Part shown: piece after piece, positions 8,387 through 17,900 of the stretch | Layout of the letters: each line of letters opens with the position of its first letter | Numbering within the stretch: the stretch's first letter is position 1 | Source of the DNA: Amphimedon queenslandica | Taxonomy: Eukaryota; Porifera; Demospongiae; Haplosclerida; Niphatidae | Assembly: GCF_000090795.2 (NCBI RefSeq) | Contig: NW_003546387.1 | Coordinates: 75,733-98,432 of the forward strand | DNA length: 22,700 nucleotides | Direction: 5' to 3' | The notes under the pieces: model-generated | Told to the model about the DNA's origin: nothing | What the model saw: the letters and a program-made list of their open reading frames with translations, nothing else | The model's database searches: none | Translations under genes and position numbers: made by a program

Positions 8387-11300
8387 TAAACATTCACTAT
8401 TGGTAGTGGTTTGTGTGGTTGTTCTTTTTTGTGTCTATCAATCAATGTCTTCTTTTGATCTTTAAGAGTATCCTCCAGGAGAGGATGATAATAGTGCCCA
8501 GTAATAATCTCAACATATTCAAGTGTTGGATGGATGAAGATTGTTTCATATAAATGTTGTACTAGTTCTATCCAGTTAGGTTGAGATGACTCTTCATTAA
8601 TATATATACACCCTATTCCCAGTAGTCTGATGGTTGTATGTGACTGTAACATGTTAGTAACAGCAGGTAGTACCTGTTCATAAAACAATAGTGTCATTAT
8701 TTGTTCCTTCTCTTCATCGCTACAGCTACCGTATGACTGATCTGGTTTGAAGTTCACTTTAAGTTCTGTGAGATATTCTTTTGACAGATAACATCGATAA
8801 AAGTTGTCATCTCTTCATTCAGTGGAATGGATACTCTCAACTGCTGTATACTGTCAGTGTTGTGTCTGAGACCAGTTGTTAGGAAGGACAGGAATGAACT
8901 GGGCATGAGAATGTCACTATACTCATACATGTAATTAATAATCTCAATGTATTTCAGTGTTTGGTTTTGTGTTAGCATGTCTTGTAGACTAGTACCAATA
9001 CTGCTGGTATATACTCTCTCCCTTTATCTCCATACTCAGAGCTTTAAGTGTAGTATTGGTTTGTAGAATAGTAAATAGTTCAATAGCACTCTCAGCTGTG
9101 TCTAGTGGTAAAGTAAGTGTATGTAGACTGGGATGAGAGAGAAACAGAAGAAGTGGTGGGTATGGTTCAGGTAGTATCAGACAGTGTAATCCTTTGATAT
9201 GTGGAAGGAGTGATGATGTCATCAGTTCACTACTACTCCATCCTCCAATCTCTAGAGCAGTCAGTGGTGTGTTCACCTCTACTATATTCAGTGATGATGG
9301 TAGGAGTTCATCGGGTATCTTCAGTGAAAGAGCTTGTAATGTGTTGTTGTCCTTTAGTAACTGGTCTATTACTCCATCAGGTAAAGGAGGAGGAGAAGTA
9401 TCAACATCTAGTGTTAATGATGTTATTGTTTTATTTCTTGTTACTCCTCTAATGACACTGATAATGGTACTTGTTACTTCATCCTCTCCATAATATGCAA
9501 TCTTCATTTCTTTTAGTGTTGAATTAATTTTTATACATTCCTCAAGTTCAGTGCACTTGTCTGTGTAGTATGTATTGTCCAGTGTTGGTATAGCAGTAGG
9601 GTTCATTCTTAAGTGCAGTATCTTCAATTGAGGAAGATTTAGGAAATGTAATAATACAAGACAGGAAACATATTGACCAAATGAGAATTCACAGTAGCAC
9701 TCCTGAATAATGTATAGAAATGATGGTTGTAATAATTTGTGTATTAATTCAACAGAGGGCTCACTCAACATTACCTCCAGTCTCTTACACTGGGTCTGTA
9801 GTGAGTTATTGGTTAGTCCAGCAGTGAAGACCGATAGTGACTGGTTAGATACGTACCCCAGGTGCAAGTGATTCCATGTTGTGTTGGAATTGTTTATACA
9901 ATAACTGAGACACAACCAGTCAAACAATGATAATGATACTTTATCAAGACACAGTGAGCGGTTGTTGATGGATTGTGCTAATACTTGACATAATGTTGTG
10001 TTCTGTGATTCATACAGGAGTTGAAGAAGAAGAATGGGAACATTGTCAAAATCATCAGAACTGACGTGATCAAATTGTCTAATCTCAGGATTCTGGTAGA
10101 AGTAGGAGAGATGACAAGTCTCTGATCCAAACAATGGTTTCCTCTTATACTGTAAGTCAAGTTGTTGTATATTAAAATACTGTTGATAGCTCTCGTGTTC
10201 AAGGTGAGTTAGACCTGCAACAAATCTCAGACACATTCGAAAGTGATCATCATCAAAGTGATCCTTAAATACTTCCTCTGTCTTCTTCTCATGCTTAGCT
10301 ATCCACCATGCAGCTAGAAATTCTTGTATACTCAAGTGAAGGAACTGATACTCCTTTTTAGAATATTCAGTGAATGTTGTCATCAATCCAAGATAGTCTT
10401 CCTTGACTGCCTCACTCAGTGACTGTAGTTGATGTGAAGAGAATGTCACTGTTGTTTTAGCCAGGTTAGTATAAGCTATTTGACACATCTCTTGTAAAGG
10501 TTTAGCTAATTGTGATGGTAATAAAGAAAGACTACCTAAATTATATAGGTCAATATCACGTCTTGGTTTTATTTCCACATGTCTCCTGNNNNNNNNNNNN
10601 NNNNNNNNNNNNNNNNNNNNNNNNNNNNNNNNNNNNNNNNNNNNNNNNNNNNTGACTTGAACATGTCTGCTGAGAGTATCCATTCTCAAAAGTGAAGAGG
10701 AGGCATAGCTACGAGAGGTAACAATTACTGAACATTGGTCTAACTTCTCTTTACAAATGATACTAGTAGCTAATGAAGACTGTCTGAGTTGTTCACTTAG
10801 TTCATCCCAACCATCAAAGATTATCAGTAATCCTTCTCCATCCCTCACCTCAAACCATTCAGGTACATTTTTATATCTATTAAGTTGATGCAGAAATAGG
10901 TCAGTTAGTGTAGTAGCTGTAGCTATCTTGCTATTCCTTAATGGACAGTAAAGTACCAAGTCATACTGTTCGTGTACAAGCGTTCCATTAGACCACATAT
11001 TTAACAGTTTATGACAGAGTGTGGTCTTGCCAATACCAGGAGGACCGTCTATTACTACTCTGAGAGACAGAGAACTATATGTGGGTTGGAGGACATCTTC
11101 AACACTTATCCCTTTGTTTTCAGTTAGTTTAACTGTTTTATCAACTTTTCCTCTTAACAGATGCCAAGCTGATTCTGCTTGTGAACTGGAGTCTTGTTTT
11201 TCTATTAGTGCTAGTCTTCCAAAGAAATCTCTTCCAATTCTTGGTGGCCAGTCTGTAGCAACAATAGGTTGGTGTTTGTAGTGTTGTCTCATATTGTCAG

Positions 11301-12680
11301 CATATCCTTGAACATCATCAGGTATTGAACTAATGGGTTTAGCTACATCAGACTGACCTATTGATCAAGCAAGATTGATAAAAACAATGTATACACATCA
11401 AGTGACTTTTTTACCTCTTATATTAGTAACTGGTGCATTAGATGTATCATCAACTGGTGATGGTAGCACAGTATGTGAACTGACATTATCAGGTATAGAC
11501 TGACCTATTAATGTATTGAGATATGGCTACTATTGGTCACTGCACACACTTGCATTTATTATGCATTGACATTGATTTAGTATCTTACCTATATATGCCA
11601 GAAGGTTAGATTTTGCTTTGCCCAGTTGATCCGGATAATCATTACAAAGTTTTAATAATGTATCCCAATTAACATCTTTATCAGTATCAAACCACCTCTC
11701 AAATACAACAATAAGATTGGTAGTTGCTGCTTCTGGTATTGGCATCAGATCAGACACCTTTACATTCAATCCAGCCCCTATTAGCATGCAATGGGTAGCG
11801 GAAGGAGTAAATATCATTGTAACTGCTGCCATATTAAGCTCTTTGCCTGTAAAGAAAATTTTTGTAACTTTTCTAGTACTAAAATGATTATACTACAATT
11901 ATTGTTTACCAGTCATAGGGTCTGCAGGATTAGTAGTGTATATATTGGCCATCACAGCTATATCTTCTGTAGGATCTGTCACTTTGTCTTCAATAGTTCT
12001 AGCTAGTTCATTTTCTTTACATTGTTTCAAAGCATTAATGACATCTCTCCATGATGCTGTAGGATTAACTTGTAACCATTTCTTATGTAATGCCTCCATC
12101 CTGAGGTAAGAGCTTCCTTTTGTTTTAATTATATCAACATCAAGTTGTGTTATCCCACCAGGAAGGGAAAGAGCAAATGGTTCCCAATCATTAAGTGGTT
12201 CGAGATATTTTGCAAATAAGTCACCAGTTGGTTGATCATCAATCATAGGACCAGGATTGAGTTCAACATCTCCTGATAAGAGGAGGTGGAGAAGTAAAGC
12301 CAAATAGTAGATCAGGTCAGAGCTATTTCCAATAGTAGCTATAAACAAGACTAATGACTGGAGGCAGTGGATCATAACAGTAACAGTAATTATACCTATT
12401 GTAAATACACAGTATGATAATATTATATACTGTTAGTTTGTTTACCAGTTGGAGGAATAAAATTGAGCTTCATATATCTTAATAAAGATAAAAGAAGAGA
12501 AACAATAAGGGACAGAGCTGCTGGCAGTTTAGATGTCTTCTCTCCTGTAGTATTGCCTGACTTGCTGACTACTGCAGCTTTGAATGACTGAGAGTGGCGG
12601 CCATTAGCTGGTCTACTGGAGGCAGCTTGACAGTAGTTCCACAGTCCAATACTTGCTCTCCATTGAGAGACATCAATCAT
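8386..12680 (-). CDS. NLR-type receptor: 2A leader, Death, death-like, NACHT, LRR-like
   Basis: Five exons: 12680..12446, 12395..11910, 11846..11589, 11504..11415, 11357..8386. All four introns (50, 63, 84, 57 bp) are phase 1. ATG 12680 has an in-frame TAG nine bases upstream. Order by residue (about 1346, gap counted): leader with two hydrophobic stretches; 2A motif ending at 128; Death domain about 137-215 (LEPLNDWEPFALSLPG, ALHKKWLQ, ASWRDVINAL); death-like module about 256-322 (VFERWF, VNWDTLLKLC); linker; NACHT with Walker A GPPGIGKT (461-468), Walker B LLIIFDGWDE and sensor VIVTSR; QEFLAAWW near 10310; then irregular LRR-like strands. NLRs are cytosolic sensors that oligomerise on ligand binding and signal through death-fold domains; the ligand here is unknown. 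The coding frame shifts near 9006 and returns near 8765, and 64 Ns interrupt NACHT. It may be a functional gene with draft errors, or a recent pseudogene. Confidence 0.88.
10589..10652. other. Assembly gap of 64 N inside the NACHT coding exon
   Basis: The run of N falls after sensor-1 (VIVTSR) and before the conserved NACHT C-terminal part. The frame on both sides agrees for a gap of 64, but the protein segment normally found here is much longer than 21 residues, so the true gap is probably larger. Confidence 0.95.
12247..12273 (-). other. 2A-type ribosome-skipping motif GDVELNPGP
   Basis: The minus strand encodes GDVELNPGP, an exact fit to the 2A consensus D-(V/I)-E-x-N-P-G-P, directly after a Leu-rich hydrophobic run (LIYYLALLLHLLLS). 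In known 2As the ribosome fails to form the Gly-Pro bond and continues with Pro, giving two chains. Here the break would separate the leader (42 residues from the ATG at 12375, or 127 from the ATG at 12680) from the Death-NACHT-LRR protein. 2A-like motifs fused to signal-like N-termini have been reported in sea-urchin NLR proteins, where they act as both signal and recoding element. The motif is seen directly; activity here is inference. Confidence 0.88.
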
Positions 12681-13508
12681 CTTGTACTATAGTATGGAGG
12701 ACAATGAGAGAATTAGGTAACTTAAGGTGTAGCTATTTCAGTGATCACTTACACCACAATAACGAAAGAAGGACTTTAAAGACAAAACCTTTTCTATAAA
12801 AAAGCACAATGTTCACTTGAATGGCTAACCACAAGCTAGAGGAAGTCCAGGTCTGTTATAATAACATTCATGTGATTGATGACATACAATATGTAACCTA
12901 ATGCCAGAAATAGTATCATTGCTATCAATGATGAGGCTCCTTTGTTGCACATAGCTGCTATTTACATAGGTTTAAGTCATCTTGGTACCACTAATAGTAG
13001 TTTTTGTTATAGCTTGAAAATTGAAAGTATTACACATAATGTCCTTAATAATGTTCACCAGGAAACAGTAAAGGGTGTATTGCAAAATACAGTATGTGCT
13101 AAGTTAGTAACATTCACAAGTGTAAAAAGGAACAATTTTTGCAGTACTATAGCAGGTCAGATTAACAGTATAAAGGATGGGTGTATATTCAGGGCACAAG
13201 AAAAGTGGGTGTATGTGTAACTGAACTACATTGTATCATTGAATTATATTCATGGATCATTATCAATGCCATGTGAGAAGTATCTGGGGACTAACCGTGA
13301 TCTATGAATACAATATGAGTCATTAGTATAACAACTGAATTTTTTAATCTGAAGCATCAACAAAATGTAGGATGAAACTTAAGTTAATAGACATTCATGT
13401 AATAAATTATTATTATACTGAACTTATGAATTATGTTCCATGTTCATTTCATACTAATGTAGCTACATTTACATAACAATTATTATCAATGTATAGTTAG
13501 CTTATTGT
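12681..13508. other. Upstream region of the NLR gene, no supported gene
   Basis: Holds the presumed NLR promoter next to 12680, but no clear TATA box or initiator stands out. A plus-strand open frame of 92 codons (12942-13220) has no recognised motif. The 3' UTR of MRPL52 should lie just below 13509; no canonical AATAAA was found on the minus strand there, only AATAAG. Confidence 0.4.
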
Positions 13509-14220
13509 TCACTTCCTTCTCATATAAGTTCTCTCTCCTCCTCCTGGTTGTACTCTTCTCTTTGTATTTGACTCAAGCTTTGGCAGATCAACTTCCTTCA
13601 GCAGTGTCTCTACACGTTTCTATGAGGGGCTTTAATTAGAACACTAATAAAGACTAATTTCTTACATTTAAAAAGTTTAATCTTAGTTTTCTCTTAAGTC
13701 TGTCTCTTGCTAGTCATTGGAGAAGGACGGCCATCTATAAATAAATATTGGTAATTTTGGCTGTCATAACAAAGGTCTCATGAAAACTTTAATGGCAATA
13801 CTATACTACTATTATCAAAAAAATTTGGTAATTATTATGTACTCTTGCTAAAACTTAAAAGAAAATGAAAAAATATTTGGTAGCATATGGGGCAGATTAT
13901 CATTCATGATTGCCCATAATTGTATGTATTTACCCTTCAAATTACAGTATTAGATATTAAAGTGTCATTCATAATACTTACCCACATAAGACCAGTCAGG
14001 AATATCAGTCAATGGAGCATATGATGTCATGTACATGTACAAGATATAGCTACCCATCCCAAATATTAACAATAAAATTAATATTAATAATAGAAATAGC
14101 TTTTTACTTTTCTCTCCAGTTTCCTCCCACCACAGCCAGTCCCCCTGTGTGTATCCTAGCAGTATTGACTAGCGAGATAAACTGGGGGGAAGTCCTCAGC
14201 GCTTTGATACTGGCGGCCAT
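13509..14220 (-). CDS. MRPL52: Mitochondrial large-subunit ribosomal protein mL52
   Basis: Four exons: 14220..14108, 14049..13982, 13734..13666 and 13619..13509; introns of 58, 247 and 46 bp with matching phases (2, 1, 0). The start sits in a strong context (AAAATGGCCGCC). The N-terminus MAASIKALRTSPQFISLVNT followed by ARIHTGG is a typical mitochondrial presequence: basic, no acidic residues. Next comes GGNWRE, then YAPLTDIPDWSYV joined to DGRPSPMTSKRQ, the hallmark mL52 block, and a basic helical C-terminus (LKRKLRLNFLNKRVETLLKE) ending GERTYMRRK. The predicted length is about 119 residues, close to the human protein. It is a component of the mitoribosome large subunit. One extra base at 13699 breaks the frame after SKRQ and creates a TAA; removing it restores the family reading. 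The exon 2 acceptor (GTAG) is weak and is the least certain boundary. Confidence 0.85.
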
Positions 14221-14304
14221 TTTACCACAGGCGAGCACGTGGTTTTAGTATACGGAGTCTGTTTCTACTCTGTATCAGGTGTTATACAGAGATAGTAGAG
14301 AAAG
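14221..14304. promoter_or_regulatory. Probable bidirectional promoter, MRPL52 / SAC1-like
   Basis: Only 84 bp separate the two divergent start codons. The interval carries an E-box CACGTG at about 14236 and a small perfect stem TCTGTAT/ATACAGA around 14270-14291. No TATA box is placed for both genes. Both 5' UTRs must also fit here unless upstream non-coding exons exist. Confidence 0.55.
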
Positions 14305-14552
14305 ATGTCTTCTTCAAGAGCCTCATCTAGACTGCAACTGTGAGAAAAAAATGGAGGAATATATTTAAATGTTTCTCTACCCTTCCTCTCTCTCTCTCTC
14401 TTCTCCTTTACTTTTCTCTTTATGTAGTATCTCTACTGATGAATGTTTCTGTTTAGTGCCCACCTCTGGTAACATTGATTAAGTGTTGGAGATTATGAAA
14501 TTTGACTGTCAACTGCAATTAGTGGGTGGAGTATGAGAACTTGTAGCATGGA

Positions 14553-14585
<33 letters not shown>

Positions 14586-15670
14586 ATTAGTTGCTTTGTA
14601 ATGGTCATATTGAACATGTGACGAGTGAAATAAAATAAAATTGTTAATTACACAACTTTTTACATATTAATGCATGTACATATTAATCATCATCATTATT
14701 TATTTATTTTTATTTTTAAATTAATAGATAGAAGTAAAGTGTCAGCTATTAATGGAGAGAGGAGGGACTGTCAGTTATTAACTGGATTAATTAGATTATT
14801 AGGAGGTAAAAGAAGTCATGTGACCTCTTTTAATTAATAATTACTGGTACTATTATAATCCACCACTGTTGTAGAAAGTTTGAGCTGATTTAAACTGATA
14901 ATTTTGAGTTTAAAAAATAATGAATCAATCTTTAAAAAATACCCAAGGCTAAAAGCCCATGATTTTTTCTGAAAAATGGCTCCGAAATCACCCCAAATTT
15001 TTATTACATTTTTTGATACATATTTCATTACTTCTCTCCCCCCTCTCTCTCCTTCAGGTCCTTATTTATTAATTGGTACTCAGCACAGGTTGGTAGGTAT
15101 CATTAACGGAAACAAGATATATCACATGACTCATTATGATGTCATACCATTTGTTAAGAGCACACTCCATTTAACACAATCACAGGTTAGAGATATACAC
15201 ATGTACATGGACATATTCTCTTTCTTTTCCTATTTATGTATTGTATTTAGTGACAGTGTATTATATTGAGGAGCAATTTTTTGTTGTTTTGAGTTGAGTC
15301 TATTATATTATATTTTACCACAACAAGGACATACATGTGTATGTACATGTACAGTATATACATACATGTATTGATGTAAAGTGCTAATTACATTTAATTT
15401 TCACTTTAAGGATTACACCTCCATTTAATGGACAGCACCAGTGTACCAATTACATTCCTTAAAATAACCTCCACATAAAGGACATCTCTGTATAACAGAG
15501 ACACTTTCTTGACCCAAAGTGTCCATTATATGGAGGCAAGTCTGTACATGTATACTTTGTATATGTATTTTATGTACTTGTATCATGTTTACATGTGCAT
15601 GTACTTTTTTCTCCCCCCTCCTTCTCTCGCTCTATAGGAAAGGGATAATCGTGTCTACCTACCCATATAG
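14305..15670 (+). CDS. SAC1-like phosphoinositide phosphatase, N-terminal exons only (truncated)
   Basis: Five exons fit in phase: 14305..14339, 14428..14468, 14728..14805, 15058..15185 and 15638..15670, with pyrimidine-rich acceptors and GT donors (the first, CT|GTGAGA, is weak). The 104-residue product begins MSSSRASSRLQLISTDECFC, continues with DRSKVSAINGERRDCQLL, then GLIRLLGGPYLLIGTQHRLV, HYDVIPFVKSTLHLTQSQ and ERDNRVYLPI, and a stop. This follows the first part of the SAC domain of SACM1L: the strand before GxYL, the T-x3-VG turn, the DV-(L/I)-x-(Y/F) block and the HLT-x-(I/S)-Q-x-x-DN block. The family dephosphorylates PI4P at ER and Golgi membranes; the catalytic CX5R lies far downstream and is absent. 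The stop at 15668-15670 falls where MITE-rich DNA begins, so the gene is probably truncated, or its later exons lie beyond what I can see. Confidence 0.68.
14553..14581. repeat. (TAA)n microsatellite in intron 2 of the SAC1-like gene
   Basis: About nine to ten uninterrupted AAT/TAA units. Confidence 0.95.
15418..15536. mobile_element. Small foldback element in intron 4 of the SAC1-like gene
   Basis: CCTCCATTTAATGGACA at 15418-15434 is mirrored by TGTCCATTATATGGAGG at 15520-15536 with one mismatch. Inner copies of the same motif (ACCTCCACATAAAGGACA) and a central CTCTGTATAACAGAG palindrome suggest a foldback MITE. The target-site duplication is unclear. Confidence 0.65.
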
Positions 15671-15779
15671 AAAAAAACCAGGGTTGTAGCATGATTGTGG
15701 CAGCCTTGCAACAACTTGGTTGTCACTACCTGGTCACAACAAAAATTAAAATTCTCTGCTTTCTTTCTTTTTTGAGAAA

Positions 15780-15990
15780 AAAACCTCAAGTTGATATTTT
15801 TACGGGAAATTTTGGTTTGGCAAATCGGCAAATTTTGGTGATTGGTGAATTTTGATTTGGTAAATTTGTGGCCACGTGCCATTGAGCATGTGTATAATGG
15901 CTCAAAATGGCGGATGTTAATTTTGGTAAATGGCTATGAAAACGCCAAATTTGCCAAATTTAATTCCCTCCAAAATTTCTGCTGTACAGT
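15780..15990. mobile_element. MITE copy, same family as 22085-22255
   Basis: Shares GTGCCATTGAGCATGTG, TCAAAATGG, TAATGGCTAT-like and CCAAATTTGSCAAA blocks with 22085-22255. Internally rich in inverted TTTGGCAAAT / ATTTGCCAAA words. It starts about 110 bp after the premature-looking end of the SAC1-like gene. The outer ends were not resolved. Confidence 0.6.
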
Positions 15991-16388
15991 ATAATGATGA
16001 ATTAGTAATCCAACAAAAGCGACATGTACTTTTGTCAATTATAGTCACATATATTACAAGTTACCATGTGACTGTCACATGATCACTGACCTGTATTGAC
16101 ATCTGCTTGTTGGTTGAGACTTTTTGCCTCTTCTCTTCATCAATTATAATTAATGTTAATCACTTCTAATATAATGATTGAGTAAGCTGGAGACAAAAAA
16201 GAGCAAAATCATGAGGAGACTCAAATAAATCCTAAAAATAAAAAGAAATTAAACTTGTACACATGTAATGTACGTGTATATTATGCACATGTAGCAATAA
16301 TACATGTACATGTATTAATTCAGAAATCTACAAAAATTATACCCCCTGCTGATTATTATAATTTTTAACTCCCCTCCCCCCAAGGAAA

Positions 16389-16597
16389 TACCGTATACTG
16401 GTTTATTTTCGCAGTGGAAAATTTTTGCAAATCTTGTATTTCTAAGATTTCGTGGAATCAATTTTTGCGAATTGCTTGCAGACTGCACTATGTAGCAATG
16501 GAGAGCAGAATTTTGCGGTGACAAATTTTTGCAAATGATCACCAAAACACAAAATTTGCAAAATTATTTTACCACAAAAATAAACCGGTATACGGTA
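16389..16597. mobile_element. TA-flanked MITE, 209 bp
   Basis: The left end TACCGTATACTGGTTTATTT and the right end (reverse complement) TACCGTATACCGGTTTATTT differ by one base. Both ends sit on a TA dinucleotide, the target used by Tc1/mariner-type transposases. Internal sequence is AAATTTTTGCAAAT-rich and non-coding. Confidence 0.85.
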
Positions 16598-16762
16598 ATA
16601 CCCATTATATACACATGTACAATTTGTGATGTGTGTACATGTACATATACTCACTGATTTGAAAGATGATAAAAAAGAACTCTTCAGGTCAACATGACAC
16701 ATACATGTCATACTCTTAATGGGATCAAATACACAGGAACTAATGGAATGAGAGAGAGATAG

Positions 16763-17052
16763 AGGGTTAATTAGTTAATATAGTAAGGTTAAATAGAAGA
16801 ATTTAAAACATTAATGGGCTCAGCCCCTGAGCCACGCTATTATTGTGCTGTATGACCTTACCTGCTGCTAGAAAAGTCTTTGGATAACAGTTTAGTGTTA
16901 TCCTGCTGACCGTTTGCTGCAAATAAGCTGCAGACTTGCTAATAGCCACCATTTTACTTCATTGTGACTACACCCGCTTTCAAATAAGATTAGGCTATTG
17001 AACTTTAATAATGGTTAGCTGTAGGGTTAATTGGTTAATATATTAAGGTTAA
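16763..17052. repeat. 260-bp segment bounded by 30-bp direct repeats
   Basis: 16763-16792 and 17023-17052 agree at 28 of 30 positions (AGGGTTAATTRGTTAATATA, then KTAAGGTTAA). The enclosed segment contains one copy of the 120-bp repeat also found at 18484-18600. It looks like a tandem duplication or insertion footprint. Confidence 0.75.
16865..16985 (+). repeat. 120-bp repeat, copy 1
   Basis: Shares TTGCTGACC/CTGCTGACC, CGTTTGCTGCAAATAAGCT, AGCCACCATTTTA, CATTGTGAC and CACCC-CTTTCAA blocks with 18484-18600. Non-coding. Confidence 0.8.
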
Positions 17053-17225
17053 TAAACTTTAATACACCTGCGATGAGGTCAGTTGGTTCTGGTTGTGATT
17101 CTTCTAATAAAAAAATGCAACTGTATCACTGTCACTGATTGATTAGCATCTGATACTGGAGTTAACCTACTCACAATAATGGAGGGGAATCACCACCTGC
17201 TAACACCATATAACACAAATTTTCA

Positions 17226-17384
17226 AGGGCTGTAAATTTTGCAAATTTGCCTTAAAAATCTATTTAAGGAATTTAAGTTTCGTGAATCTATGCCATTTGC
17301 CATCTTGTACAATAATTTGATTTTTGTGGAAGCAATTTTTGTAAATTTTGAAAAAATAGCAAAATCTGCAAAATTTACAGCCCT
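17226..17384. mobile_element. MITE, 159 bp
   Basis: Ends AGGGCTGTAAATTTTGCA and (reverse complement) AGGGCTGTAAATTTTGCA match for 18 bases. The body is AT-rich with further AAATTTTG words. The target-site duplication is uncertain (CA or TCA). Confidence 0.85.
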
Positions 17385-17619
17385 CAAAAACTTTGTGCTA
17401 TACAGTATTATAAATTATACATTATGTACTGTACATGTACATGTACAGTCTCAGTTATTTTGTCCTGGTTTATGCTAATTTGTTTTTATCGAGAAACTGA
17501 GACTTTTAGTGACAAATTAATGTACAGGTGTTGCTTACAATATTGTTTACTTGTTTTCTCTTTTTGATAAATATTCTCTTCCACTTAATGGAGTATCATA
17601 CTGTAAATACTGGAGAGAC

Positions 17620-17860
17620 TAATAACAACAATAAAAAATTACAACAATAATAAATTATAACAACAACAATTACGTATTAATAATTACTTGATAAATGACA
17701 CCAATTGGCTTCAATCTAAAGAAAAGAAAATAAGAAAAAGAATAAAAATGATACTATTATTATTAATAATAAATAATTATATTAATAATAAAGAATAACA
17801 ATAATAAATAAATTTATTAATAAGAAATAAATGACATTTTATTATTATTGTTATTATCAC
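17620..17860. repeat. AAT/ATT low-complexity tract
   Basis: Interrupted runs of AAT, AAC and ATT trinucleotides on the plus strand. Confidence 0.9.
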
Positions 17861-17900
17861 TAATCTATACAGTTCAAGGCTTACTATTAGAAGTACACTA

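Noticed and set aside
9194..9493. Plus-strand open frames opposite the NLR exon
   Set aside because: They are antisense shadows of the well-supported minus-strand coding sequence.
11907..12375. Interpretation of the 2A-bearing exon as part of a viral or retroelement polyprotein
   Set aside because: The motif joins, in frame and with matching intron phases, a Death domain and NACHT exon of a cellular receptor; no polymerase, capsid or protease sequence is nearby.
12942..13220. Plus-strand open frame of 92 codons upstream of the NLR gene
   Set aside because: No recognised motif, no splice context and an ordinary length for chance in this region.
14012..14248. Plus-strand open frame of 78 codons
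   Set aside because: It is antisense to MRPL52 exons 1-2, whose splice phases and peptide fit a known family.
16315..16711. Minus-strand open frames of 76 and 89 codons
   Set aside because: They translate the 209-bp MITE and its flanks.
17239..17478. Plus-strand open frame of 79 codons
   Set aside because: It translates the 159-bp MITE.
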